Of a stretch of DNA of 38,855 nucleotides, positions 23,471 to 31,079 are shown piece after piece. Both the position numbers and the translations under genes were made by a program. Source of the DNA: Embleya sp040605455. Its GTDB lineage: Bacteria > Actinomycetota > Actinomycetes > Streptomycetales > Streptomycetaceae. The notes beneath the pieces were generated by a model. That model was given only the letters and a program-made list of their open reading frames with translations, searched no databases and was not told the DNA's origin. The DNA is taken from the NCBI RefSeq assembly GCF_040605455.1, contig NZ_JBEXCV010000085.1:1-38855 (forward strand), read 5' to 3'. Numbering within the stretch: the first letter of the stretch is position 1; each line of letters begins with the position of its first letter.

Positions 23471-25075
23471 ATGACGCCCGTCAACCCGTCGTTCAACCTC
23501 GCCGACCTCTTCGAGGTCGTGGTGGACGCGATTCCCGACCGCACCGCGCTGATCGCGGGCGAGGTACGACTGACCTACGGCGAACTCGACGAGCGGGCCA
23601 ACCGGGTCGCACACCACCTGATCGGCGCCGGGATCGAGGCCGGCGACTTCGTCGGGATCCACGCCTGGAACCGCGCCGAGTGGGTCGAGGCGATGATCGG
23701 CTGCCACAAGGCACGGGCCGTGCCGATCAACATCAACTACCGCTACGTCGAAGCGGAGTTGCGCTACCTGTACGAGAACTCGGGCATGGTCGCGGTGGTC
23801 GCCGAGCGTTCGTTCGCGGGCGCCACCCGGGCAATCCGGGCCGACTTCCCGGCACTGCGGCACGTGGTGATCCTGGAGGACGGCTCGACCGAATCGGCCG
23901 AGGGCACGGTGGGCTACGAGGACGCGCTCGCCGCGGCCTCGCCCGAACGCGGCTTCGGGGCGCGCAGCGAGGACGACCTGTACGGCCTGTACACCGGTGG
24001 GACCACCGGCATGCCCAAGTGTGTGCTGTGGCGCGGCGAGGACATCTTCTTCGCGGCCCTCCAAGCCGGTCGCGGCGCTCGGCCCAAGCTGGAGACGCCG
24101 GGTGAACTCGCGGACACGGTCCGCGAGTCGGCCGGGATGACCACGCTGGGTCTGGCGCCGATGATGCACGGCGGCGGGCAGTGGTCGATGTGGAACACCT
24201 TCTACATGGGCAACACGTACCTGATGTGGACCGGACGCACCTTCGATGCCGACACCGTGATGGCCCTGGCGGCGCGGGAGAGGGTGTTGTCGATGGCGGT
24301 GGTCGGCGACGGGATGGGCAGGCCGCTGGCGGACTGGCTCGCGGCCAATCCGGACACCTACGACCTGTCCGCGCTCAAGGCGATCAGCAACGGCGGGGCG
24401 CCGATGAGCGCCGCGGTGCGCACCGCCCTGGAACGGACCGGCATCTTCGTCATCGACAGCTTCGGCGCGTCCGAGACGGGAGCCGCGGCACGGCAGACCG
24501 GCGGACCGGGCACGGCCACGCGGTTCGCCTCGTCGGCGACAACGACCGTGCTCGACGACCGCCTGGTGCCGGTCGAGCCGGGCTCCGGCGACGTCGGCCG
24601 GCTGGCGGTCAGCGGGCACATCCCGCTGGGGTACCACGGCGACGAGGAAAAGACCCTGGCCACCTTCGTCAAGGACGCGGACGGGCGCCGCTGGGTGTTG
24701 CCGGGCGACTTCGCGCAGTTGGAGAAGGACGGCAGCATCATCCTGCTCGGGCGCGGCAGCGCGACCATCAACACCGGCGGCGAGAAGGTCTATCCGGACG
24801 AGGTGGAGGGCGCGCTCAAGTCGCACGCGGACGTGTTCGACGCGGTCGTGGTCGGCGTCCCGGACCCGCGCTTCGGCCAGGCGGTCACCGCGCTCGTGGT
24901 GCTGCGCGAGGGCGCCGCGCCGGCGCCGGAGGCGATCACGGCGCACGCTCGCACGCAGATCGCGGGCTACAAGACGCCCAAGCGCATCCACTTCGTCGAG
25001 TCCATCCCGCGCACGGCGGCGGGCAAGGTGGACCTGCGGGCGGCCAAGGCGCGGGCGGAGGAACTGTCCGAGTAG
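23471..25075 (+). CDS. Acyl-CoA synthetase, FadD19-like
   Basis: ATP-dependent ligase that joins a carboxylic acid to CoA through an acyl-adenylate; 534 aa. The adenylate P-loop LYTGGTTGMPKCVLWR lies at about 174-189, PMMHGGGQWSMWN follows, SFGASETG is the A5 region, GRGSATINTGGEKVYPDEVE the A8 hinge, and PRTAAGKVDLR carries the catalytic lysine. Blocks such as NRVAHHLIGAGIEAGD, NYRYVEAELRYLYENSGMVA, SPERGFGARSEDDLY and DVFDAVVVGVPDPRFGQAVTALV closely match mycobacterial FadD19, which activates the sterol C8/C5 side chain. ATG 23471 gives the family start; the frame is open from 23384 but lacks family similarity there. It ends 33 bases from the converging DUF445 gene. Confidence 0.9.
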   Translation: MTPVNPSFNLADLFEVVVDAIPDRTALIAGEVRLTYGELDERANRVAHHLIGAGIEAGDFVGIHAWNRAEWVEAMIGCHKARAVPININYRYVEAELRYLYENSGMVAVVAERSFAGATRAIRADFPALRHVVILEDGSTESAEGTVGYEDALAAASPERGFGARSEDDLYGLYTGGTTGMPKCVLWRGEDIFFAALQAGRGARPKLETPGELADTVRESAGMTTLGLAPMMHGGGQWSMWNTFYMGNTYLMWTGRTFDADTVMALAARERVLSMAVVGDGMGRPLADWLAANPDTYDLSALKAISNGGAPMSAAVRTALERTGIFVIDSFGASETGAAARQTGGPGTATRFASSATTTVLDDRLVPVEPGSGDVGRLAVSGHIPLGYHGDEEKTLATFVKDADGRRWVLPGDFAQLEKDGSIILLGRGSATINTGGEKVYPDEVEGALKSHADVFDAVVVGVPDPRFGQAVTALVVLREGAAPAPEAITAHARTQIAGYKTPKRIHFVESIPRTAAGKVDLRAAKARAEELSE

Positions 25076-25108
25076 GCGGGCGGGTCGGGCGCGGCGCCTG
25101 CCGGCGGC

Positions 25109-26431
25109 TCAGCTCAGCACCCGGGTCAGGGTGTGGATCAGCAGGCCGACCAGGGCGCCGACGACGGTGCCGTTGATCCGGATGAACTGGAGGTCGCGCC
25201 CGACGTTGATCTCGATCTTGCGGCTGGTCTCCTTCGGGTCCCAGGCGCCGACGGTGTCGGTGATCAGCGCGGTGATCTCGTCGCGGTAGGTGGTCACCAC
25301 GTACACGGCCGCCTGCTCGATCCAGCGGTCCGCCTTGCCCCGCACGCGCGAGTCCTCGGCCAGTCGGTCGGCCAGCGAGCGCACGGCGGCGGTGACCCGG
25401 TTGCGCAGTTCGCTGTTCGGGTCCTCGGTGGCCTCGACCAGCATCGCCCGGGCGGCGCTCCACACCGACGCGATCAACTCCTGGACCGCCGGGTGCGCGA
25501 CGGTGCGATCCCGCAGCCGCTCTATCTGCGCGATCATCGCCGGATCCCGCTGGAGGTCGCGGGCCACCTCGGCGAGGAAGTTGTCCACCGCGAGCCGGGC
25601 CGGATGCCCCGGGTCGTCCCGCACCGCGCCCGCGAACCGGACCAGTTCGCGGTGCACCTTGTTGGCGATCTGCCGATCCAGGAAGCGCGGCGACCAGCCC
25701 GGGGACTCCTCGTTGACCACCCGCAGGACGGACTCGCGATGTTGCTCCAGCCAGTCGTGCGCCTTCGTCGCCACCAGGTCGACCAGGCCCCGATGCGCGC
25801 CGTCGCGCACCAGCCGGTCGAGCAGTTCGCCGATCGGCTGGGCCACCGCCTGGGCGGAGACCCGACGGGTGATCGCCTGCCCGAACACGCTCTGCACGTC
25901 CTCGTCGCGCAGCACGGTCAGCGCCGCGCGGGCCAGCGCGCCCAGTTGGTCGGTGACCCGCTCGGCGTGCCCGGGCGTGGCCAGCCAGGTTCCGGCGCGC
26001 CGGGAGACCTCCATCCGGCTCAGCCGCTGCCGCACCACGGCGTCGGAGAGGAAGTTCTCCCCGACGAACTCGCCGAGATTGCGGCCCAACGCGTCCTTGC
26101 GGGTCGGAATGATCGCGGTGTGCGGAATCGGCAGCCCCAGCGGCCGGCGGAACAGCGCGGTCACCGCGAACCAGTCGGCCATCGCGCCGACCATCCCGGC
26201 CTCCGCCGCGGCCTGCACATATCCGGCCCAGGCCCCGGCCCCACGCGACTCGGCCCACCGCGCGAGCACGTACAACACGATCGCGAACACCAAAAACCCG
26301 GTGGCGATCACCTTCATCCGCCGCACCCCACGCAGCTTCTCCACCTCCGCCGCGGTACGAACCACACCGCCGGGGGTCGGACGGGGCGGAGTCGGAGACA
26401 CGGGTTCGGCGAGATCTTCCATGAGCGTCAT
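25109..26431 (-). CDS. DUF445 family membrane protein
   Basis: 440-aa protein of the DUF445 family, function unknown. A hydrophilic N terminus is followed by a membrane helix (KVIATGFLVFAIVLYVLARW, about 43-62), then GYVQAAAEAGMVGAMADWFAVTALFRRPLGLPIPHTAIIPTRKDALG, the family's hallmark (shown by its parts AEAGMVGAMADWFAV and PIPHTAIIP), a long helical middle with little membrane character, and a C-terminal membrane helix (NGTVVGALVGLLIHTLTRVL). Such proteins span the membrane at both ends with a large soluble middle. Start ATG 26431 or 26422 (MEDLAEP) cannot be separated well; neither has a strong ribosome site. It converges on the CoA-ligase gene. Confidence 0.88.
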   Translation of the reverse strand: MTLMEDLAEPVSPTPPRPTPGGVVRTAAEVEKLRGVRRMKVIATGFLVFAIVLYVLARWAESRGAGAWAGYVQAAAEAGMVGAMADWFAVTALFRRPLGLPIPHTAIIPTRKDALGRNLGEFVGENFLSDAVVRQRLSRMEVSRRAGTWLATPGHAERVTDQLGALARAALTVLRDEDVQSVFGQAITRRVSAQAVAQPIGELLDRLVRDGAHRGLVDLVATKAHDWLEQHRESVLRVVNEESPGWSPRFLDRQIANKVHRELVRFAGAVRDDPGHPARLAVDNFLAEVARDLQRDPAMIAQIERLRDRTVAHPAVQELIASVWSAARAMLVEATEDPNSELRNRVTAAVRSLADRLAEDSRVRGKADRWIEQAAVYVVTTYRDEITALITDTVGAWDPKETSRKIEINVGRDLQFIRINGTVVGALVGLLIHTLTRVLS

Positions 26432-26449
26432 TCTGATGATCTGCCCACG

Positions 26450-26620
26450 GTGGATGTGGTCACGACACCACAACGCGTCTCGCAGATCGAGGCCGGGGAT
26501 CTCGACGCCATGGAGCTGGAGGCCCCGCGTTCGTACGCGGCCGCGCTGGGCGGTCGCCTTGACGTGACCGTGAACATCGGCGACGTGTCCTTTCAAGTGG
26601 TCCGAGTCCCGCGTCGATCC
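26450..26620 (+). pseudogene. XRE-family antitoxin-like remnant (C-terminal half)
   Basis: In the gap between two minus-strand genes the plus strand reads TPQRVSQIEAGDLDAMELEA, then RSYAAALGGRLDVTVNIGDVSF. This is the second half of the helix-turn-helix region and the C-terminal part of XRE/HigA-type antitoxins (compare the common pattern VSQIExGDLDxMEL-TLRxYxxALGG). The first helices are absent, no ribosome site precedes it, and the frame then runs on into the antisense of the TauE/SafE gene. It is therefore best called a remnant. No toxin gene is adjacent. Confidence 0.6.
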
Positions 26621-26624
26621 GGCG

Positions 26625-27356
26625 TCACAGGGTCCACAGGCCCTTGGCCAGGGTGGTTGCGCCACCGGTCAGGGCCAGCCATTGGACGGCGCGTTTGGCC
26701 TGGTGTTCGGGGGTGCGGGCGGCGAGGAAGCGGCCGATCGCGGCGCCGGCGAGCAGAGCCGTGACGACTGCGGCCCAGGCCGGGGTGGTCAGGAGCGGCG
26801 GCGACTTGGCGGCGAGGGAGAAGGCGTTCACCACGACGGCGTAGAACTGGGCGTTGGGCACGAACTCGGCGGCGGTCCAACCCGCGTTGAGCGCGTACAG
26901 GGACATCGCGGGGCCGCCGACGCCGGCCGAGGAGTTCATGAAGCCGCTCGCGGCGCCGGCCACCACGGCGCCCTTGCGGGCGCGCAGGGCGGGTATCCGG
27001 ACGCCGCGCATGACGAGGCCGACGGCCCCGCACACCGCCGCGCCGATGCCCGCCAGCAGCCAGGGCTCGGGCAGCCGGGCGGCCACCCACGCGCCGAGCG
27101 GTACGGTGCACGCCGCCGCGATCACGAGCGGTAACATCGCGGCGAGCCGGACCCGGCGCCACGAGGTGGCCAGCCCGATCGCGCTGATCACGCCCGCGCC
27201 GCCGTTGCACAGCACCACGCCCTGGGCCGGGCCGAGCAGCAGCACCAGGCCGGGCGCCGCGACCAGCGCGAAGCCCATGCCGGTCATGCGTTGCACCGAG
27301 GCGCCCAAGAGGACGATCACGCCGAGGAGCAGGGCGAGGGACCAGGCATCGGACAC
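26625..27356 (-). CDS. TauE/SafE (TSUP) family membrane permease
   Basis: 243-aa integral membrane protein of the sulfite exporter TauE/SafE family. Two related halves are visible: the first with LLLGVIVLLGASVQRMTGMGFALVAAP split by its glycines and GVVLCNGGAGVISAIGLA, the second with VAGAASGFMNSSAGVGGPAMSLYAL, whose GxxNSxAGVGGP is the family motif. Seven or eight membrane segments. Family members export sulfite, sulfoacetate or related organic anions; the substrate cannot be read here. GTG 27356 has GAGGAA upstream. A 20-base palindrome 58 bases upstream is a likely operator. Confidence 0.87.
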   Translation of the reverse strand: MSDAWSLALLLGVIVLLGASVQRMTGMGFALVAAPGLVLLLGPAQGVVLCNGGAGVISAIGLATSWRRVRLAAMLPLVIAAACTVPLGAWVAARLPEPWLLAGIGAAVCGAVGLVMRGVRIPALRARKGAVVAGAASGFMNSSAGVGGPAMSLYALNAGWTAAEFVPNAQFYAVVVNAFSLAAKSPPLLTTPAWAAVVTALLAGAAIGRFLAARTPEHQAKRAVQWLALTGGATTLAKGLWTL

Positions 27357-27413
27357 GGGTATTCCTCGGGTCGGGGACGTCTGACGACCCGACAGCTATA
27401 CCGGAGATCGCGG

Positions 27414-27433
27414 ATCGACGGTGCACGGTCGAT
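27414..27433. promoter_or_regulatory. 20-base near-perfect palindrome upstream of the TauE/SafE gene
   Basis: ATCGACGGTGCACGGTCGAT pairs at 9 of 10 positions per half. It lies 58 bases upstream of the minus-strand permease start (27356) and between that gene and the 3' end of the TetR gene (27477). An operator for the permease is the likely role. Confidence 0.55.
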
Positions 27434-27476
27434 GTGGGTATGATCCGGCCCGCGCCGGCCGCGGCCCGGAGTCGGC

Positions 27477-28214
27477 TCAGCCGCGCGCCGGGGTGCCCAG
27501 GATGCCGTTGAGCAGGACCTCGATGCCCCACGCGTCGCGTTCGTCGCCGGAGCCCGCGGTCAGCGTCGCGCGCATCGAGACCAGGTGCGGGTAGTCGGCT
27601 TCGGACAACCGCCCGAACGCTTCGTCCATCGCCGCGACCGCACTCTCCTCGGTCTGCCCCTCGGCCCCCTTGGCGGCGTACGCCGATTCCTCGGTCGCCG
27701 CGGCGGTGATGTGCAGGTTGATCAGGTCGAGCGCGAGCGAGCGGGTCATGTCGTCGATGCCCGAGCCGGCCAGCAGCCCCAGGATCGCCTCGGCGAGCGC
27801 GAGCGCGTTGGGGCCGGTCGGTACGTCGCCCAGGGCCACGGTGGCGATCCCGCGATGGCTGCCCAGCACGGTGATCGCCGCGCGGATCAGCGTGCTCAAC
27901 TCCGTGCGCCAACGAGGGAACGGCTCGCCGACCGCGGCCACGGTCGGCAGTGGGATCTCGCCGAGCACCCGGTCGTAGACCAGCGCGAGCAACTCGCCCC
28001 GGTTGGCCACGTACACGTAGAGCGAGGCGGCGCCGGTGTCCAGCGCCTGCGCGACCCGGCGCATGGTCACCGCGTCCAGGCCGTCGGCGTCCAGGATGGC
28101 CAGCGCGGCGGACACGAGCGCGTCCGCGCTGAGTGCGGCCTTGGCCGGTCGGGTCCGCCGACTGACCGGTGCGGGAGGGGCGGACGGATGCGGCTCGCCG
28201 GGTGATTTCGCCAT
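27477..28214 (-). CDS. TetR family transcriptional regulator
   Basis: 245-aa repressor-type regulator. After a Pro/Arg-rich N terminus the DNA-binding domain covers about residues 28-72: ALVSAALAILDADGLDAVTM then RRVAQALDTGAASLYVYVANR, the recognition helix of the TetR family with the usual LYxYVxxR ending. The C-terminal part (LARLV-type YDRVLGEIPLP, DLINLHITAAATEES) resembles the TetR_C_1 ligand-binding domain of tetracycline-type regulators. ATG 28214 was chosen; the frame is open to 28394 but that part overlaps the operators. It diverges from the MFS gene across three palindromes, the standard layout of a pump with its own ligand-sensing repressor. Confidence 0.92.
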   Translation of the reverse strand: MAKSPGEPHPSAPPAPVSRRTRPAKAALSADALVSAALAILDADGLDAVTMRRVAQALDTGAASLYVYVANRGELLALVYDRVLGEIPLPTVAAVGEPFPRWRTELSTLIRAAITVLGSHRGIATVALGDVPTGPNALALAEAILGLLAGSGIDDMTRSLALDLINLHITAAATEESAYAAKGAEGQTEESAVAAMDEAFGRLSEADYPHLVSMRATLTAGSGDERDAWGIEVLLNGILGTPARG

Positions 28215-28236
28215 GTCCCGAGTATACGCCTTGACG

Positions 28237-28289
28237 GAACACTGTTCGCTACATACATTGTTCGTCACGAACAACGTTCGTAACGAACG
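28237..28289. promoter_or_regulatory. Three operator-like palindromes in the TetR/MFS divergent promoter
   Basis: GAACACTGTTC (28237-28247), TTGTTCGTCACGAACAA (28258-28274) and CGTTCGTAACGAACG (28275-28289) each have perfect arms around a single central base and share the half-site GTTCG/CGAAC or GTTC/GAAC. The last two are directly adjacent. TTGACG at 28231-28236 and TACATT nearby may be promoter elements. The adjacent TetR protein is the likely binder, controlling both itself and the pump. Confidence 0.75.
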
Positions 28290-28353
28290 TAGCTCGCCAC
28301 GCCGCATCCATCGCCTCGTCAGGGGCCGCGCGGCTCCGACCCGAGGAGTACCG

Positions 28354-29835
28354 ATGACCCCCACGCCCACCGCCGCCGGCGCACTCGACGACACCGCCCC
28401 GACGCCGCCGACCGCCGACTCGCCCGCCGCCGCCGAGGCCCCGCTCCCCGCCGCCTACGCCCGGCGTTGGCGCATCCTGGCGATCGTGCTCGTCGCCGAG
28501 GTGATGGACCTGCTCGACAGCACCGTGACCAACGTCGCCGGTCCCTCCGTTCGGGACGATCTCGGCGGCGGTGCCTCGCTGTTGCAGTGGCTCGCCTCCG
28601 GCTACACGCTCGCCTTCGGCGTGTTGCTGGTGGTCGGCGGCAGACTCGGCGACCGCTGGGGCAGACGCCGATTGTTCCTGCTGGGCGCCGGCGGCTTCGC
28701 CGCCGCGTCCCTGCTCTGTGCGTTGTCCCCTTCACCGGAACTGCTCGTCACCGCCCGCATCGCCCAGGGAGCCTTCGGCGCCCTGCTGATCCCGCAGGGC
28801 TTCGGCATCCTCAAGTCGGTCTTCCCGCCCGGCGAGACCGGCAAGGCGTTCGCCGCCTTCGGTCCGGTGCTCGGCCTCTCCGCTGTCGGCGGCCCGATCC
28901 TGGCCGGCGCGCTCATCCACCTCGACCTGTTCGGCACCGGCTGGCGGCTGATCTTCCTGATGAACGTCCCGCTCGGCCTCGCCGCCGTGCTCGGCGGCCT
29001 CCGCTACATCCCCCGGGACGACCCGAACCCCGGCGTGCGGATCGACTTCGCCGCCGCCGCTCTGCTGACCGCGGCCTCCACGCTGATCATCCTGCCGCTC
29101 ATCCAGGGCCCCGAAGCCGACTGGCCGCTGTGGTCGTTCGGTTGCCTCGCCGCCGGCATCGCCGCGTTCGCCGGATTCATCCTGCGTGAGCGCCGCAGCC
29201 CCCACTCGCTGATCGAGGCCACGCTGCTGCGCAACCGCGCGTACAAGTCCGGCATGCTCTTCGGTCTCGCGTTCTTCGCCGGCACCACCGGATTCATGCT
29301 GATCACCTCACTGTTCGTGCAACTGCACCTGCACTACGGCCCGCTCGACGCCGGCCTCACCCTCGCCCCGATCGCGGTCGGCATCGTGGTCGCCTCCATC
29401 GCCGGCTTCCAGGTGATGACCAGGCTCGGCCGCAACCTGCTCCTGATCGGTGTCGGCGTGCACATGGCCGGCCTGATCGCCCTCGCGGCCGTGGTCACCC
29501 ACTACGGTTCGGACACGACCAGCATCGACCTGATCGGCCCGCTGTTCATCGCCGGTCTCGGCATGGGCGCCGTGTTCGCGCCCTTGTTCGACGTGATCCT
29601 GGCCGGCGTCGCCGAGCACGAACTGGGCAGTGCCTCCGGCTCGTTGTCCGCGATGCAGCAACTCGCCGGTGCCCTCGGCGCGGCCGGGATCACCACCTTG
29701 TTCTTCCAGCTCGGCGAACACCACAGCGCCTCCACCGCGATGGCCGTCGGCGCCCTTGCGGTGGCCTGCCTCGGCCTGCTCGCCGGTGGCCTGGTATTCC
29801 TGCTTCCCCGGCACGCCAGGCCGCACGAGGCATAA
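28354..29835 (+). CDS. MFS transporter, DHA2-type, TetR-controlled
   Basis: 493-aa pump of the cytoplasmic membrane. After about 40 low-complexity residues, helix 1 is ILAIVLVAEVMDLLDSTVTN followed by VAGP, the DHA2 motif with a membrane acidic residue. LASGYTLAFGVLLVVGGRLGDRWGRRR is the helix 2 and loop 2-3 motif (its GRLGDRWGRR part is highly typical), RIAQGAFGALLIPQGFGIL is helix 4 and GPVLGLSAVGGPILAGALI the helix 5 antiporter motif. ATG 28354 follows GAGGAG. The C terminus ends in RHARPHEA at the cytosolic face. The context (divergent TetR gene) suggests export of a toxic compound that also induces the pump. Confidence 0.9.
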   Translation: MTPTPTAAGALDDTAPTPPTADSPAAAEAPLPAAYARRWRILAIVLVAEVMDLLDSTVTNVAGPSVRDDLGGGASLLQWLASGYTLAFGVLLVVGGRLGDRWGRRRLFLLGAGGFAAASLLCALSPSPELLVTARIAQGAFGALLIPQGFGILKSVFPPGETGKAFAAFGPVLGLSAVGGPILAGALIHLDLFGTGWRLIFLMNVPLGLAAVLGGLRYIPRDDPNPGVRIDFAAAALLTAASTLIILPLIQGPEADWPLWSFGCLAAGIAAFAGFILRERRSPHSLIEATLLRNRAYKSGMLFGLAFFAGTTGFMLITSLFVQLHLHYGPLDAGLTLAPIAVGIVVASIAGFQVMTRLGRNLLLIGVGVHMAGLIALAAVVTHYGSDTTSIDLIGPLFIAGLGMGAVFAPLFDVILAGVAEHELGSASGSLSAMQQLAGALGAAGITTLFFQLGEHHSASTAMAVGALAVACLGLLAGGLVFLLPRHARPHEA

Positions 29836-29898
29836 GCCTCCGCGCCGATGCCGATTGCTCCCCTCCGGGCAGCCCGACGGCTGCCCGGCCCACATGAC

Positions 29899-30003
29899 CC
29901 GGGTCCACCAGAACCGGGTCCACCAGAACCGGGCCCGCATGAACCGGGGTCTACATGAACCGGGCCCACACGAAGCGGGCCCACGAAAACCCGGTCCACG
30001 AAA
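29899..30003. repeat. Seven degenerate copies of a 15-bp tandem repeat
   Basis: The unit CCGGGTCCACCAGAA occurs twice exactly (29899-29913, 29914-29928) and then as five diverging copies up to 30003, one of them 16 bases long. The common core is CCGGG(C/T)CCAC-N2-GAA. It fills much of the 223-base gap between the MFS stop (29835) and the start of the NAD(P)-binding protein (30059). The frames through it give repetitive Arg/Gly/Pro sequences without a start, so it is not coding as far as I can see. Confidence 0.85.
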
Positions 30004-30058
30004 CGCAGTCACGAAACACTCGACCACGCAACCCGATCCAGCAAGGAAACGAGTCACC

Positions 30059-30913
30059 ATGACCATCCTCGTCACCGGAGCCCGCGGCAACGTCGCGCGC
30101 GGTGTCATCACCCGCCTCGTCGCAGCCGGCCACTCCGTCCGGATCGCGAGCAGCGACCCGGCCCAACTCGAACCACCCGCCGGTGTCGAAGCCGTCCGCC
30201 TCTCGCTGCGCGAACCCGACAACGCCGCCGCGGTGTTGCGCGACGTCACCAGCGTCTTCCTGTATGCCGAGGCCGCCGGCATCGCCGACTTCGTCAAGGC
30301 CGCCCAGGCTGCCGACGTCCGGCACATCGTGCTGCTGTCCTCGGCCTCGACGAACGCCCCCGACCCGCAGACCAACCCGCTCGCGGCGAGCCACCACGCG
30401 GTCGAGGTCGCGGTCGTCGAATCCGGAATCCCGTACACGGTGCTCCGCCCCGGCGCGTTCGCCGGCAACGCGATCGGCTGGAAGTACCAGCTGATGGGCA
30501 TCGGCAGCATCCAACTGCCCTACCCCAACGCCCAGGTCGCCCCGATTCACGAGGACGACATCGCCGATGTCGCGACGGCGGTGCTCGTGGCCGGTGACCA
30601 CCTCGGTGAGACGCTCGACCTCAACGGTCCCGAATCGCTGTCCTTCGTCGAGCAGATCGCGATCCTGTCCGATGTCCTGGGCCGCGAGCTGCCGTTCGCC
30701 GAGGTCACCCGCGACGAGGCGTTCGCCGGTCTGACCCGGCACATGGAGCCCGGCTACGCCAACGCGCTGCTGGACCTGTGGGAGACGGCGGTCGACCCCG
30801 AGCCGATATCCGGCACCACCGAGGCGATCACCGGCAAGCCGGGCCGCACCTTCCGCGCGTGGGCCCACGACCACCGTGAGGACTTCGCCGACGGCGACGG
30901 GCAGCACGGGTAA
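30059..30913 (+). CDS. NmrA-like NAD(P)-binding atypical SDR
   Basis: 284-aa protein of the NmrA/HSCARG-like or NAD(P)H-binding group. It starts directly with the cofactor motif ILVTGARGNVARGVITRLVAAGH (GxxGxxxx form), then FLYAEAAGIADFVKAAQAADV, HIVLLSSAST, HHAVEVAVVESGIPYTVLRP (the region replacing the SDR YxxxK), and IHEDDIADVATAVL, the typical downstream block. Such proteins either reduce quinones and similar compounds or act as redox sensors. ATG 30059 follows AAGGAAACGAG. It may be read through from the MFS gene, the tandem repeat lying between. Confidence 0.88.
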   Translation: MTILVTGARGNVARGVITRLVAAGHSVRIASSDPAQLEPPAGVEAVRLSLREPDNAAAVLRDVTSVFLYAEAAGIADFVKAAQAADVRHIVLLSSASTNAPDPQTNPLAASHHAVEVAVVESGIPYTVLRPGAFAGNAIGWKYQLMGIGSIQLPYPNAQVAPIHEDDIADVATAVLVAGDHLGETLDLNGPESLSFVEQIAILSDVLGRELPFAEVTRDEAFAGLTRHMEPGYANALLDLWETAVDPEPISGTTEAITGKPGRTFRAWAHDHREDFADGDGQHG

Positions 30914-30945
30914 ATCCCCGACAACCGCCCGGATACCACCACTTC

Positions 30946-30982
30946 GGACCGGCCGGACCGGCACAATCCGGCCGGCCGGTCC
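30946..30982. terminator. GC-rich terminator-like hairpin
   Basis: GGACCGGCCGGACCGG (30946-30961) faces CCGGCCGGCCGGTCC (30968-30982) with one mismatch and a loop of about 6 bases, 33 bases after the preceding stop and about 100 bases before the next gene. Confidence 0.6.
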
Positions 30983-31079
30983 ACGCTTTGGTGGAGTTCT
31001 CGGTCCCTCGCTCCCCAAGGGGTTGTCGCGCTGTCTACGCTGCTGTTCAGACCGGCCGTTTCCCGAACTCTGGACGCAC

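Noticed and set aside
29899..30003. CRISPR array
   Set aside because: Units are 15 bp, directly adjacent without spacers, and drift in sequence; no cas gene is near.
29308..30510. Minus-strand open frame of 400 codons through the tandem repeat
   Set aside because: It overlaps two well-supported plus-strand genes; the repeated Trp/Arg/Gly section is only the translation of the 15-bp repeat.
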